NCBI GenBank assembly: GCA_027596075.1
Contig: JADGJC010000018.1
Span: 124,001 to 188,000 of the forward strand
Length of the DNA: 64,000 bases
Source of the DNA: Rhizophlyctis rosea
Lineage: Eukaryota; Chytridiomycota; Chytridiomycetes; Rhizophlyctidales; Rhizophlyctidaceae
Reading direction: 5' to 3'
Positions 31,834-43,700 of this stretch are shown one piece after another. Position numbers and translations under genes: made by a program. Below the pieces are notes generated by a model that was given only the letters and a program-made list of their open reading frames with translations, was not told where the DNA came from and searched no databases. Position 1 is the stretch's first letter. Every line of letters starts with the position of its first letter.

Positions 31834-33757
31834 CTACGACATGTCTATGCCCAATAACCTACATGGATCTATCCCGTACCGCTCCTGCCAGGTTGAATCC
31901 CTCAGCCGCGCTGCCCGCAACTCTTCCCCTAAGTCGTCGTCCCAACCTCTTTCCCTATCCAGGCTATATCTACCAACGCCAACCTCCACCAACTTTGAGC
32001 AAGACCGTACCAATTCCATAACCCCATTCCTTGTGAACTGCACTTCCGATCCAAACCGCTTGAGCGTAATCGCGCGCAACGATGACTGACCGTGCTTTGT
32101 AATGCAAGCCAATCCCTTGTCTGTGATCCACCCTGCATCGCTCAAATCCAACTTGACCAACCGTTGTCCCTGCGCCCGAATGAACTCTATGAAGGGCGCT
32201 TCCTCGCAATGCGTCAAAAGCGCCACCCGGCTCAGCAGAGGGTTACACTTTGTCAATGTATCGAAGAGGTCCTTTGAGCCGCCGCCCCCTACCCCCTCAT
32301 GTAAATCCATCACCCGCAACTCTTCCAACTTGGGACACTGCCTAAGTAACGTACACAAGTCCCCTACACTCCACCCCGTCACCTCCAAAAGCCGGATGTT
32401 GGTAACATGCGGAATACACCCAACCAAGCTACTGGAACAAGGATCACAAGCAAGGATCTGCAGTTCGGGATATTGGAAGTTGTTGAAGACGGTATCGCAC
32501 TCCACTTCCGGGAACAGAACAATTTGCTGAAGGCTTTTGGTGGCACTAAGGAAGGTTTGAAGGAAGTCGGTGCGGGAGTCGCGATCGCCGAAGCATTTTG
32601 TGAATTCGAGGGAGCGGAGTTGGATGGTGCGTTTTCGGAATTTGTCGAGAAGTGCAGGGGATTCGTCGGATATGCAGCCGATGATTTGGGATGTGCAGAT
32701 GCTGAAGGCGCTAAGTGATTGACAGGCATCAAACACTTGAAGTAGAGTACTGGCGCCAATTACTACGTGGGAAAGGTTGAGGATGCGAAGGTTGGGGCAA
32801 ATGTTGGTCATGATAATGAGCGGCGCGTGGAGGAAGGAGGTGGGGCGGGATGCCCAGTCGCGGCACCTGAATCGCCGATCCATTTTGACGAAGTCGTTGT
32901 CAATGACAAGAGTATTTAGGGATAACTGATTGAAAGGCTCGCTTCTGAGGACCGTCCGGGCTCGCATTGTGGACATGATAAACATCTTCATCATCTCGAT
33001 TGACGTCATATGTGGGAAGGCCCATATGGCCCTCAGAGCAGCCCGACTCCAGGTGTGGCAAACTCGAGCACAACTGATCAGGTCATTCATGCCCACCCTA
33101 GCAAAGTGTCCAGCGGGCTGTTGAGTAAAGCGACGGGGACGAAGATTGTGCATGATATGTAGGAGGAGTTCTTCAGGCAGAGACAGGGCGATGGATTTGC
33201 GACTGGGAGGTTTGGGAACATTTCTGATGTAAACCAGTCAGTAAACAAATAACCCTAAATGGCTCGGAAGCAAGCATATTATTCACTTCATACCTTGCTG
33301 GTTGTTGTACACGACAGCGCTTTGCTAAGGGTTCAGTTAGCTCAGTTGCACATTTGATGAATGCAGTCTCAGTAGGAAGATTCACGGGCAATGAGCTGAC
33401 AGGTGCCCTAGAAACGGAAGCCGGAGAATTAACACCAAAAGGATATTCATAATGGAACGATTTCACATGAATCAATACTTACAATTGAACAGCAGAAGAA
33501 TTTTGCCCACTAACACTTGGGGTACCAGCCCCCTCATGTTGTTGAATCCGCCTGATCAGCGGTAGACTGTTAGTTACAGGTTCAGCCAGGACTGCCTCCT
33601 CGTGCATAAGTAGCCAAAAGTTGCAAGAAAGCAATGCAGCTTGGACATTTTGGGGACCGTCGGGCTGTGAGGCATCAGTGAGGAGGCTCAAACAATCCGA
33701 TAGCACCTCCCGACAATAACTAATGACGTGACGAGCTGACTGTGGGTTATGGTCCAT
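31834..33757 (-). CDS. F-box/leucine-rich-repeat protein
   Basis: Likely substrate receptor of an SCF ubiquitin ligase. Exon 1 starts at ATG 33757 (MDHNPQSARHVISYCREVLS); exon 2 (about 33412-33293) ends at RCRVQQPAR before a GTATGA donor; exon 3 opens after an acceptor near 33225 and carries the F-box, SIALSLPEELLLHIMHNL with ARVCHTWSRAALRAIW. The rest is a series of LRR-like units (NLRILNLSHVVIG, QLRSLEFTKCFGD, IRLLEVTGWSVG, KLEELRVMDLHEG, RLVKLDLSDAGWITDKGLAC), ending LLGIDMS at TAG 31834-31836. Amn1/Grr1-type repeats such as DAGWITDKGLACITK fit the FBXL class. The partner and target are unknown. Confidence 0.85.
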
Positions 33758-34153
33758 TGTAACGATTTCGTAAGGGGAGTTTTGCGAAATGTGAAAGGTG
33801 AAGAAGGATAGAAGTATGAGAAAGTGAGGAAAGAGGGGGATGAATTTTCGAAATGGTGGTGGACCCTCCGAAACACCATGGCCCAGCCCGAAGCCACTTT
33901 GGCCCCGGCCCTGTGCCACGTGCTGATCACTCCTTCCGCCTGGTCATGGGGTTCCAAACTTCCAGCAACCGAGGGCGCGGTGCACGAACCGACCAGTCGG
34001 TACGATTAGAAATTTTTGGTCGTGGTCAAAGTCACCGAAATCGCAAAACATCTTTGCCATCTTCGCTCATTTCAATAATTATCTAACTCGGCATTCCGCG
34101 GTCTTCTGCTCATTTCAGTTCCCTCTCCTACAACTCAACGTATCAGACCGAAA
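33758..34153. promoter_or_regulatory. Divergent promoter, F-box/LRR gene / FSH hydrolase gene
   Basis: 396 bp between two start codons. The region just before 34154 is CT-rich. Frames on the minus strand extend the F-box protein upstream of its ATG but lack consistent starts. No specific site is identified. Confidence 0.45.
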
Positions 34154-35012
34154 ATGACCGTTCCCAACCGCCTGCGCATCCTCTGTTTACACGGCTATAC
34201 ACAAAATGCGAAAATCTTCAAAGGTCGAACGGCTGTCATAGCGAAAGATTTGAAAGAAACGGCAGAATTTGTGTATGTGAGCGCGCCTCACCGGCTACCG
34301 GACAAGGAGGACATGAGCGAAGCGGAGAAGTTGAAGCGGGATCCTAATGGTGCGATGCAATGTTTGATCTGCGGATGGAAACAGCTGATTGATCGAATTC
34401 TCATGCAGATGAGGGGCCTAGAGCATGGTACAAAGTTGAAAATGACCAGCAGGTGTATATTGGTTACGATGAGAGCATGGAGTTCCTACAGAAGTAAGAT
34501 GTTCGCTCATCTTTGTTTGTGATGCACTGCCTTACCACCCTGTCAACTTGCAGATTCTGGTTGGAAAACGGGCCATTTGACGGTTTGCTTGGATTTTCTC
34601 AAGGCAGGCGCCCTTCCACTCACAAGTCTCACATGTTTGGAGATCCTTCTGCTGACAATGATTTCTAGGCGCAACTCTTTCAGCACTCCTAACAGCATCA
34701 CTCCCTCCTGCCTCACGTCCCCGTTTTCTGGTCCTCTCCGGAGGCTATCTGCCTAGTCCTTTGCCTACTCACGACGTCCTTACCCCCGAACGCCGCGTTT
34801 CTTTGCCTAGCATACACATCATTGGAAGACAAGATGCATGGGTGGTCCCGGAGAGGAGTGAGGCGCTTTTGACTTGTTTCGAAGAACTGGATAGGGAGAC
34901 ATACTATCATGAGGGAGGTCACTTTCTGCCGACGAATGCAGAGAATAGGCGAAAGTACAAGGAGTGGATCGGGCAGTTCATCAAGAAGGGTGAGGAGGTG
35001 GATGAAGCTTGA
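34154..35012 (+). CDS. FSH-family serine hydrolase (FSH1/OVCA2 type)
   Basis: Alpha/beta hydrolase of the fungal FSH1-3 / human OVCA2 group; such enzymes hydrolyse ester or thioester bonds. Exon 1 (34154-34356) starts MTVPNRLRILCLHGYTQNAK, with the oxyanion HGYTQN motif. Exon 2 (34414-34496) encodes EGPRAWYKVENDQQVYIGYD. Exon 3 has NGPFDGLLGFSQ, and exon 4 completes the nucleophile elbow GFSQGATLSALL, followed by FLVLSGGYLP, Asp of IIGRQDAWVVP and His of HEGGHFLP, so the Ser-Asp-His triad is complete. The third intron appears to use a GC donor (CAAG|GCAGGC...TTCTAG, about 34603-34667) and splits the Gly codon after the nucleophile. Stop at 35010-35012. Confidence 0.93.
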
Positions 35013-35342
35013 TATCTTTCGTCCAGGGAGGTAGATTGCAGATAGTGTCATTCATAGCGACATATATGTAGATATGTAGATATAAGTAATATGGGACAAT
35101 GTACCTATTTTTTGGGCAAGACTGCCCCTTGATGGTCGATGTGTGTTTGCGAGGAGCATCACCGAATTATGTGCGATGATTACTCCTGAATCACCCATCC
35201 TAATATATATGATGTGGAATGCCCCGGGCCCCTATCATGCTGGCATTTCGTAAGAACACAAACTTAATTAACTTAGCTTCAGCTTGTCTTTCAATTTTGT
35301 AATTACACCGTTCACGCAGCGCTCAGCAAATCCAAATGTAGT
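35013..35342. other. Convergent 3' spacer, FSH gene / methyltransferase gene
   Basis: 330 bp, AT-rich, with short GTAGATAT repeats near 35065-35085. It fits the terminators of two convergent genes. Nothing else is seen. Confidence 0.5.
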
Positions 35343-36531
35343 TCACGGTCTAATTGATGTAACATCGTAATAGAAAAGCCACTGAGATACACCCGTGCTT
35401 CCTCCCATTGGAGCAATCTTTTGGGAACCGGGCTCAAGGACCGTCTGCTTCCCATGATGCGGATCCCAACCCGGTATCGAGTATGTTATCGTAACTAATC
35501 TCCTCTTGATTTCGGATTGTCCATCGTTTCTCAGCCATTTCTCGAGTTGAGACTTCAGTTTATCCAATCCTCCAGGCAAGAGATACAGAACCATCACAGT
35601 GGCTTCAAGTTCTTCAAGATCCACTGTAAACATGTCTTGCTGGTGTATGAGGAGTTTCGAATTTTGGATGTAACGTGCGGCGCTTTCTGATGATTGGATG
35701 TGCTCGACGAGATGTGGGTCTAATTCGACGCCGATACATCGTAATGGGGGAGAATGCGAGGACAGAGCGGCCAGTAGCACTCGCGCGTCTCCACAACCTA
35801 TGTGCACACGAGTTAGGTTAGTGCTACTCAAGCAAATGCCACAACGCAAATCGTTTTACCGAGATCAACAAGAACGTCATTTGATGCCACTTCCGCAAAT
35901 TCAACAGCTGCTGCTCCCACGTCGGGATGACATGGCACATAGGGGGCAATGAAGGGAGTATTGTCCATAGGTTGGGAATTCACTAGTGGCATAGGACCTG
36001 TCAGAAGGGTGCTGATATGTTGGGGACGACGCTGGCGCACTGACCCAAAGTTTTCGGAATGGGATTGGGAAGGTCGGGGATGTCGTCAGGCAACTGGTCT
36101 GACGTGGCGAAGGGAAGGTCCATGTTCAGCTTTGCAAGAATATTGGATATGATTTGTGAAACGGAATGGATTAGACAAAAGGAGTTTGTGGACGAATCGA
36201 AGCGTTCTGTGAACTTGATCAGTTGAGACTCTAAGAAATTTGAGTTCGAGGCTGATGATCTTTGTGTAACCTCGCCGCCTCCCAACGCTCCGGCATTGGA
36301 TAGCTTGTGTAACGATACCTTGTGCACAGTGCCACCAAAAAAGGTCGCGCTGTGGGAATTTGACACCGAGCCGGAAACCTCACATCCTGCGTCCTGTTCG
36401 AAACTTATCATCTTCTCCCTCCCGTCCAAGCGCCCCTTTTGGGGAAACCAGTAGCTGAGTTGAAGCGGCCGAGTGAAGCGTGCGCCGCCGCTGTCTGAAG
36501 TACTGGAGTGTCTAAATGTGAGTGGTGCCAT
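35343..36531 (-). CDS. SAM-dependent methyltransferase, class I (FAM173-like)
   Basis: Three exons. Exon 1 (ATG 36531) encodes about 165 residues with no recognised fold. An intron with GTCAGT donor and CTGACAG acceptor (about 36001-36053) joins TLG to PMPLVNSQPMDNTPFIAPYV. The methyltransferase core then reads NDVLVDLG, an intron (about 35797-35858), and GCGDARVLLAAL, the SAM-binding motif I, followed by CIGVELDPHLVEHI (motif II, acidic Glu) and VMVLYLLPGGLDKLKSQLEK. The order VxxDLGCGDxR...GVELDP...LYLLP resembles FAM173/ATPSCKMT-ANTKMT lysine methyltransferases of mitochondrial proteins. The long N-terminal extension is unusual for that group. The target is not known. Confidence 0.8.
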
Positions 36532-36638
36532 TCACACGATTTACGTTGCAAATAGCTGATGTCAAGGTTTTCGCCTTTCTAGTTCCAGTCAAAACTCTTC
36601 TGTGACTTCTCTCCTCTCTTCCATCCTGTTGGACCATC

Positions 36639-39600
36639 ATGGCCGACAAATTGCCACCACGGCTTCGTGGGAGCCCCGAACCGACGGAAGTCATCTTGGA
36701 AAACGAACCGCAGGCACCACTCTCACCTGTTCCAGCCGATACGGTTCAGGACGATACACGGCACAGGCTGCGTTACCGAAACCCCACGTTGAGCCGATAC
36801 CTTACTGTTAGTTCCATTGAGCGGCTAGCGAATGTGGAAGACCTTCTGCCCGCACCGGAACTTGCAGAGGACTGGAAGATTCCTGCCATATATCGGGACC
36901 TTCCCGGCTACCCACCTGGCAGAAAGGTCAAATTATATTTTGACAGTGATGTCAAATGCTGGGATAAGATCACCGAGTGGAAGAGTGCCAATCCCGCCAA
37001 AACGCGAGACGATGCGATGAAAGTGTTCTGTATGTAATCTATGTACATAGTGTAATCAGACCCATAACTAACAGTAGCGATGATCGTAAACAAAGGTCCC
37101 CTCTACCACCACGCCGATGCCATCATCACGCTTCTATGGGGAACGGTAAAAGCTGCTACACTCATTATTACTTTTCACATTTACTGATCCCTTTTTTATC
37201 CAAAGCCTCATTACGACTACATCATGGTCTACGAAAACGACGATGAACATCAACACATCCGGGATCAGTACGAGCGTTCCCTGCTTCAAGCAGGTCTAAT
37301 CCTGGAGCGTGAGCCCAGTGTGGAATCACCAAAGAAGGTCTTCACAAAAGTGATCGCGCCATTTTGGGTACTGGCCAGAGAGGCGCAAAGACAACGGTTG
37401 ATGTTGCCCAACAAGAAGCTGGAAAAAAATAATACCACCGATTCAATTAGATCGAAAATGCGAATGAGAATCAGAGGCAGCAGGTCTCTACTTATGCTGG
37501 AGAAGATTGACGCGGATCACTACACGAGCGCCTTTCGCATCGAGGAGCTCGCGCGGTTTGAAGGGGGTGATATCAAAGGATTGGGGCTTCCCACTGTCAT
37601 GCGTAGCTTTTTCATAGACTCCCACCGTTCACTTTTGGTGAGTATCACAATTCACGTAAATGCTGTGGGTGAAGGGCAAATACGACTTACCACTTGTTGC
37701 ATTAGACATATCATTTGATCGAGCACCCCTCGCGTTCACTGGAAGCTCGTGAGCTTTACTACGCTGACCACCACGACGCCTTGGAGGAAGATATGCAGTA
37801 TGATGGTTAGTCAGATTATTGGACCTGAACGCAGCTCAAGGCGTCTCCCTCACATCTTTCCAGATATCTATGAGTTGCTGGAGGAGGACATTTATACCGA
37901 AATTTACAACACACATCAGCAAAAAGACGATCCGATTACAAAAGAAGAGACATTGCATGCCAAATTGCTGCGAACTTGGGTACGCAGGCACACACGGGTG
38001 CAGCCACTGGATGATGTTCGGGCATATTTTGGCGAGAAGGTGTGGAATGAATGACAATAAGGTTTAAGTATTTTGTCTACTCACATATTTCACCCAAGAT
38101 TGCTATGTTTTTCGCTTTCTTCGGTCTTTTCAATGCTATGCTGATCATTGCCACCATTTTGGGTGCCATTACCATTGCTTTTGGTCTTTCGGGTAGAATG
38201 AGGTGAGTTTTGTTATTGGAAGTTACCACTTCCGCAGCGGTTTCAAATTCATCCCTCCTTCATGCATATTTCAAGATCTGGTGGTCATGGCGAATCCAGC
38301 GCCCCACATGATTCCGTCTCCCTCAACACATCCGCTCACGCCGTCATCGACTCTGTCCGACATGCTTTTGCCCCAATCATGCTGTTGCGCCGGCAGCACG
38401 AAGAAACAGGAGCAGATCCTTCCGGCGGAATTCCGTCAAACAATACAAATACGCACATCGGCGATGGCAGCACAGCAGAGGCTGGCGGTGGGGAACACGC
38501 CACCTTTTGGGATGGTCTCTTTGATAATGCTGCCAGTCCATTCTTTGCATTTGCCGTTTCAGTTTGGGCGACCATCTTCACTAGCTTGTGGAGGAGGAAG
38601 GAGAAAGTCCTAGGTTAGTGGGTGCACTTTCGTGACCAACATTGCAAACTAATTTTCTGTTTTCTCTATTTCAGCGTTCAAATGGGGAACGGAAGGTTTC
38701 GAGGAGGAAGAAGCTACTCGCCCTGCGTATTACGGTACCTGTATGCGGATCAATCCCGTGACTCATAAGGAAGAACGGTACTTCCCGCGGCGCCAGAGGT
38801 GGATTAGGCAAACAGTAGCTTTGCTTGTCGCGTGTGTGTGGATCGCAATCTCTTTCGCCACAACTGTGGGTGAGATCTACCTCGAGGCCTATCTCGCTCG
38901 CCGGCATTGGTCCCACTTCGCCCAGGCGGTGATCGTGGCATGTCTGTCCCTCGTATCCATTTTGACGGTCCGGAGAGTTTATCACATATCGGCGCACTGG
39001 CTGAACGATTGGGAAAACTATCGAACGAACACGGATTGGGAAGATGCGCTCATCTACAAGATCTTTGTATTCGACTTCATCAACTTCTATTCCCATGCAT
39101 TCTACTTCGCGTTCTTGAAAAAAAATTTTGGGCAAGCGGTGTTCGGTGAGGGGGCCGGGTGTACAGCGGCGGAATGCAGTACGGCGTTGCAGGTAGAGTG
39201 ATAAAGGTCCTGTTGATATTCTGTTGAGTACTCTCTCATTTTGCGTTCCTAGATTGAGTTGTTTGTGATTTTCACCGGTGCTACTGTCGTCGACCGATTC
39301 CGCGAGATCGTCCTCCCATGGTTGAAGGTTACTTTGAAGAAGTTCAGCAAGGATGTCAAACACAGCAGAGAAGAGCGGGCGTTAGTTCGGGAATCAACCT
39401 TCGAAATGGGCGAGACCAGTCAATCCATTGTGGAAGATGCCGAACCCAAGAGCCCGGATGAGGTGGCACATCGCGGACGTCGGGAAGCTCACTATAGGGA
39501 TTACCACCTCAACGAGTTCGAAGGAATTTATGACAACTACGCGGAACGATGCATGCAGTTTGGGTTTATTGTACTCTTTGCTGCAGTTTTCCCTATCGCT

Positions 39601-40199
39601 CCGATATTTGTACGTCCTGATTTGTCTCTTATGAACCGCTGTGGAAAAATGTTTTGTGCTAATCAAACGCACACAGGCCCTTCTAAACAATGCATTCGAA
39701 CTACGCGGGACAGCTTTCAACCTTCTGGAGGCTTACCGTCGAGGTGTTCCACTTCAAGCTCAGGACATTGGGAGCTGGGAGTTTTGTTTCAACTTTATCG
39801 CCCGCACGTGCGTTTCGACGAACGCCTTCCTGATCGCATTCCTGTCGGATGATTTCTATCAGCGCTATTTGGCGTCATTGGGTGACACAGAGCAATATGT
39901 TGCTCGTTTTGCTTTCGTAATTGTTTTCCATTATGCGGTATATATTGTGTCAGTAGCCCTATTGAAGATGATGTGGAAAGAGCCGCGAGCAATTCAGCTT
40001 GCGAGAAGGAGACGGGCATACTTGGAGCGCACTGGGGCCACTGAGGATCCGGAGGGTAAGATGTTGATGCTGATTGTCTTGTCGGGTAGTGCTCATCTTT
40101 GTGACGCATTGCACATCGTCAGGTGCTCGCGCTCTTGAAATTGCCCGGGAGGTCACTCGCAAGCGAACTAACGTTTCCAATTTCTCGAAGAGTGTCTAA
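36639..40199 (+). CDS. TMEM16/anoctamin family protein (IST2-like)
   Basis: Multi-pass membrane protein; family members are Ca-activated lipid scramblases or ion channels, and fungal Ist2 tethers ER to plasma membrane. Start ATG 36639. Cytosolic N-terminal segments include HYDYIMVYENDDEHQHIRDQ. Membrane segments: AMFFAFFGLFNAMLIIATIL, FFAFAVSVWATIFTSLWRRK, QTVALLVACVWIAISFATTV, AVIVACLSLVSIL, KIFVFDFINFYSHAFYFAFL, FGFIVLFAAVFPIAPIFALL with the signature NNAFELRGTAF, SWEFCFNFIARTCVSTNAFL and FAFVIVFHYAVYIVSVALL. The loop between the first two spans is about 85 residues, hydrophilic and Gly/Ser/His-rich. The tail is basic (EVTRKRTNVSNFSKSV), ending at TAA 40197-40199. About nine introns. Divergent from the methyltransferase gene with 107 bp between starts. 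Confidence 0.92.
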
Positions 40200-40702
40200 T
40201 GCGCTATGCAGATGATTAGATAGATTACATAGTTTGTACTTTGTACTTAGCAATCCCTGTACTTTTGTTTCTCGTATGTACGCGTCGATAGGCTCCAATT
40301 CTGTTTTTAGAATATACCATCTCAGTTCAACCCTTTACTGTGAGCAACAGTAATGGAAAAAAATTGGAAAGATGACGAATCTAAACACTTCACATTGCAC
40401 CCGTATGGTGGAAACTGTTGGTGGCACAGCATGTCTGAAAGTGCGGACCAGGGTGAATCTAACCAAAAATGCGTAAACTGGTTTTCACCCACAAAATCAA
40501 ACTTCGGACCAACGTTTTGGGACTGACTGCGTTTTCCCACTTACGACCTTCTTGACACTTCGGCCAGCTAATTTTACCATAGCACGAGCGTGATTCCTGA
40601 CAAAACCTGAGCCAGTTGTTCCTCTCCTCTGAACCTGATTTCCATAAGTCAGAATTTGCATCACATCGCACACATCCTTTCACTCTCGGGCATCCCTGCG
40701 GT
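40200..40702. other. Spacer between TMEM16 and SMC6 genes
   Basis: 503 bp with the TMEM16 3' region and SMC6 promoter. A minus-strand frame over 40459-40983 overlaps SMC6 exon 1 and is not considered coding. No further element is supported. Confidence 0.5.
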
Positions 40703-43700
40703 ATGACACCTCCGTCGTCTGATATCGATATGGATGGAACGGAGGGTGAATCGAATAGTCGCACCCCAAGCAAGCGAGGATATGGGGAGATATCCGAGGA
40801 CGTGACGCCTGTCAATGGCTCAAAGCGCTCAAAAGTGTGTCGCTCTTCCGCTCGTGAACCATATGACGAGAATTCTGAGGAAGAGGTAGGGATGAGAGGG
40901 TTTAGAAAAGTCTGTCGCGTTCCACTGGTGTTTACGGTTTCACTAGGAGGATAACTCAAGCGAGGGAGGGGAGGAGCAATCATTGCCTAATGCGCGCAGT
41001 CAGAATGCCAGCATATCGAACAATCAGGTGTGTCTTGGAAAAGCCCAAAGTCAGTTTCTCCACAGCACAATGTTGAGTATCATTCGATAACAGAACAAGG
41101 ACGTGGCGGCGGGAACCATTGAGAGCGTCAAACTCTTCAACTTCATGTGTCATAAGTCGGTCCGAATTCCCTTTGGCCCCAAAATCAATTTCATTATTGG
41201 ACAAAATGGAAGTATGTGGAACTCCACTTTCCGGGTTCAGTGCCTATATGTTACTGACGAATGAGTATCGCTCAGGTGGTAAAAGTGCTGTACTGACCGC
41301 ACTGACGGTTTGTCTGGGCGGAACCCCAAGGGCCACTGGTCGAGCAACTGCAGTGAAGGATCTACTCCGAGAAGGCACCAAGTAACGGCAACGCTAGTAT
41401 TTTGATCCACCTGCGAATGCTAAACTTGCTCTATTTTAGCAACGGGTCGGTGACGGTTCGAATTCGGAACAAGGGCACTGAGGCTTATAAGCCTCACGAG
41501 TATGGAGACTTCATTGAGATTGAACGCAGGATCAATAGGGAAGGGCAGAATTCATACAAAATCAGTTCGGCTGACGGTATGTTGTCACAATACATCATAT
41601 TGGGCGGTGTATTTACTTTTGTTTAGGCCGTACAATCTCTACCAAGAAAGAAGAACTTGTCGAGATCTGCAATCATATGGCTATATCGCCGGACAATCCA
41701 ATGGCCGTGCTGACGCAAGATACGGCGAAGTCGTTTCTTGCGAGCAGCGATGCACATGAGAAGTTCAAGGTAGGCTCCTACTGATCATATGGATGACGTG
41801 CACTTGCTAAGCGGACTTTACTATATAGTTATTTATGGCAGGAACTCAATTGGCGCAACTGGGCCAAGATCACAACTATTTGTCTGACCAATTGGCACTT
41901 ATCAATTCAACTATCTTACGAAAGGAGGAGGTAACGTTTCCTTCGACGTCAAGTAAGGAGATAGTTTCCGTTGAACTTTGTCGGCATAGGCATTACCCGA
42001 TATGAAGAAGAGTGTGTTGGAAATACAGAAGAAACATCAGGTATGGGCCCTTTCTATTTCGAGGTGTTTCACATGGACATGTCCTGATACGACTATGAGC
42101 TAGAACCTTAAAGACGCCGAAAAAGTTGAGCAAAGGATTGAGTATGTCAAGAAGGAGGTTGCGTGGTCGCAAATCGCGGAAATCGAGGCGGTTAGTAGCT
42201 TGAGATGTCGTTTTCCTAGGTGGCTGCTGACTGCGACCACAGGCTACCAGCACGAAGAAGCAAGAATTGGAACAGCAGCAACGCAAGCTCTCAGAATTGA
42301 CTGTGCAATTGGAAGAAGCTCGGGTACAGTGAATTCAGCGAATGTTGATGTGTGATGGGTCTGATGTCCGGGCGCCAGGCAATCGCTGAAAGGCAGCAGC
42401 AAGAGTTGATGGCTTTCGACACCGACGTCAATGGAATGAATGAAAGCGCTGCGCCAGTCAGGGCCCGGCTTCAACAATTGAAGGACGACAAGGCCATTAG
42501 ACGAAGACAAATAGATGAACTTATCCAGGACGAGAGGAATATCGATCAGCAAAAAAATACTGCCGAATCGATTCGCCAAGATCTTGAACGCAAGATCCAT
42601 GAGGAAAGGCGGAAATTAGAGCAAGACTTGCGGTATGAGTTAGTCGATGGCAAACATTGGCAGGGGTCATCTTCATCGTGCATCTCGTTTAGCGCGTTGA
42701 GGGAATCGAAAGCTGCCCAGTTGGAAGCTGCAGAAGCGCGAACGCACGATTTATCGCGTCAGGTTACTGAGGTAATGATTAACTAGTCATACTTTTCGGG
42801 CTGTATCCTAAATTTTTGAACAGTGCAAGCAAGCCCGAGATGATGTCGAGTCAGAAAGCAATCGGCTTCAAGAGCTCATGCGTGAACGCGAGGGTGCCAT
42901 ACAAGGGCCAATGCAGGACATCAGCCGCTTGGCGAACGACATCAAAGATCTTCACCAGCAAAAGAATAACAGACTTTTCGCGTATGGGAGGCAGATGCCG
43001 GAAGTGTTGCGGGTCATAGACCAATTCCATGAACAAGGGAGATGGAAAGGCCGAAAACCCATTGGTCCTTTTGGTATGCAGCATTGTCCAACCTGAACGA
43101 TGATCCGACCTTATAACAATTTTTGCAGGCATACACGTGAAACTGGCGGATCAAAGGTTCCTGAGAGTCATCGAGTCAGTCTTGGGTAACACCTTGGGGG
43201 CATTTGGAGTGGAATACCATGAAGACTTGCTCCTCCTTCAACAAGTTCTGGATCGTTACAACATGTGAGTAATGTTGGTGAGCGAACAGCCCAATGATGA
43301 TTTGCTGATGACTTGTGTCCAGACGCCAGAGTCCAATCCTCAAATACATGAGTCGACCGATTGACTACTCCCGTGGTTTGCCGGACTCATGTTATACGAC
43401 GATTTTGAATGTTCTGGAGGTATGAAGACATGGCTAAATGCGATTATTCCTCTCGATGGGTTCCCAACCTTATTTTTAGATTGATAACGACATCGTTCGT
43501 GACCAATTGATCATCAATGAAGGAATTGAACAAAGGGTCCTGGTCGCCACCCGAGCGGAGGGAGACCGCATTACTGCTGGAGGTTTCCCCCCTAACGTGT
43601 CCGGCGTGTATACCATAGATCTCTATTCTATGGGAAGTAGGGGCGGAGGTTTGTCGACGCAAACTATGCGCGAACCCCAGGGCATGCCACGGTTAGGTGG

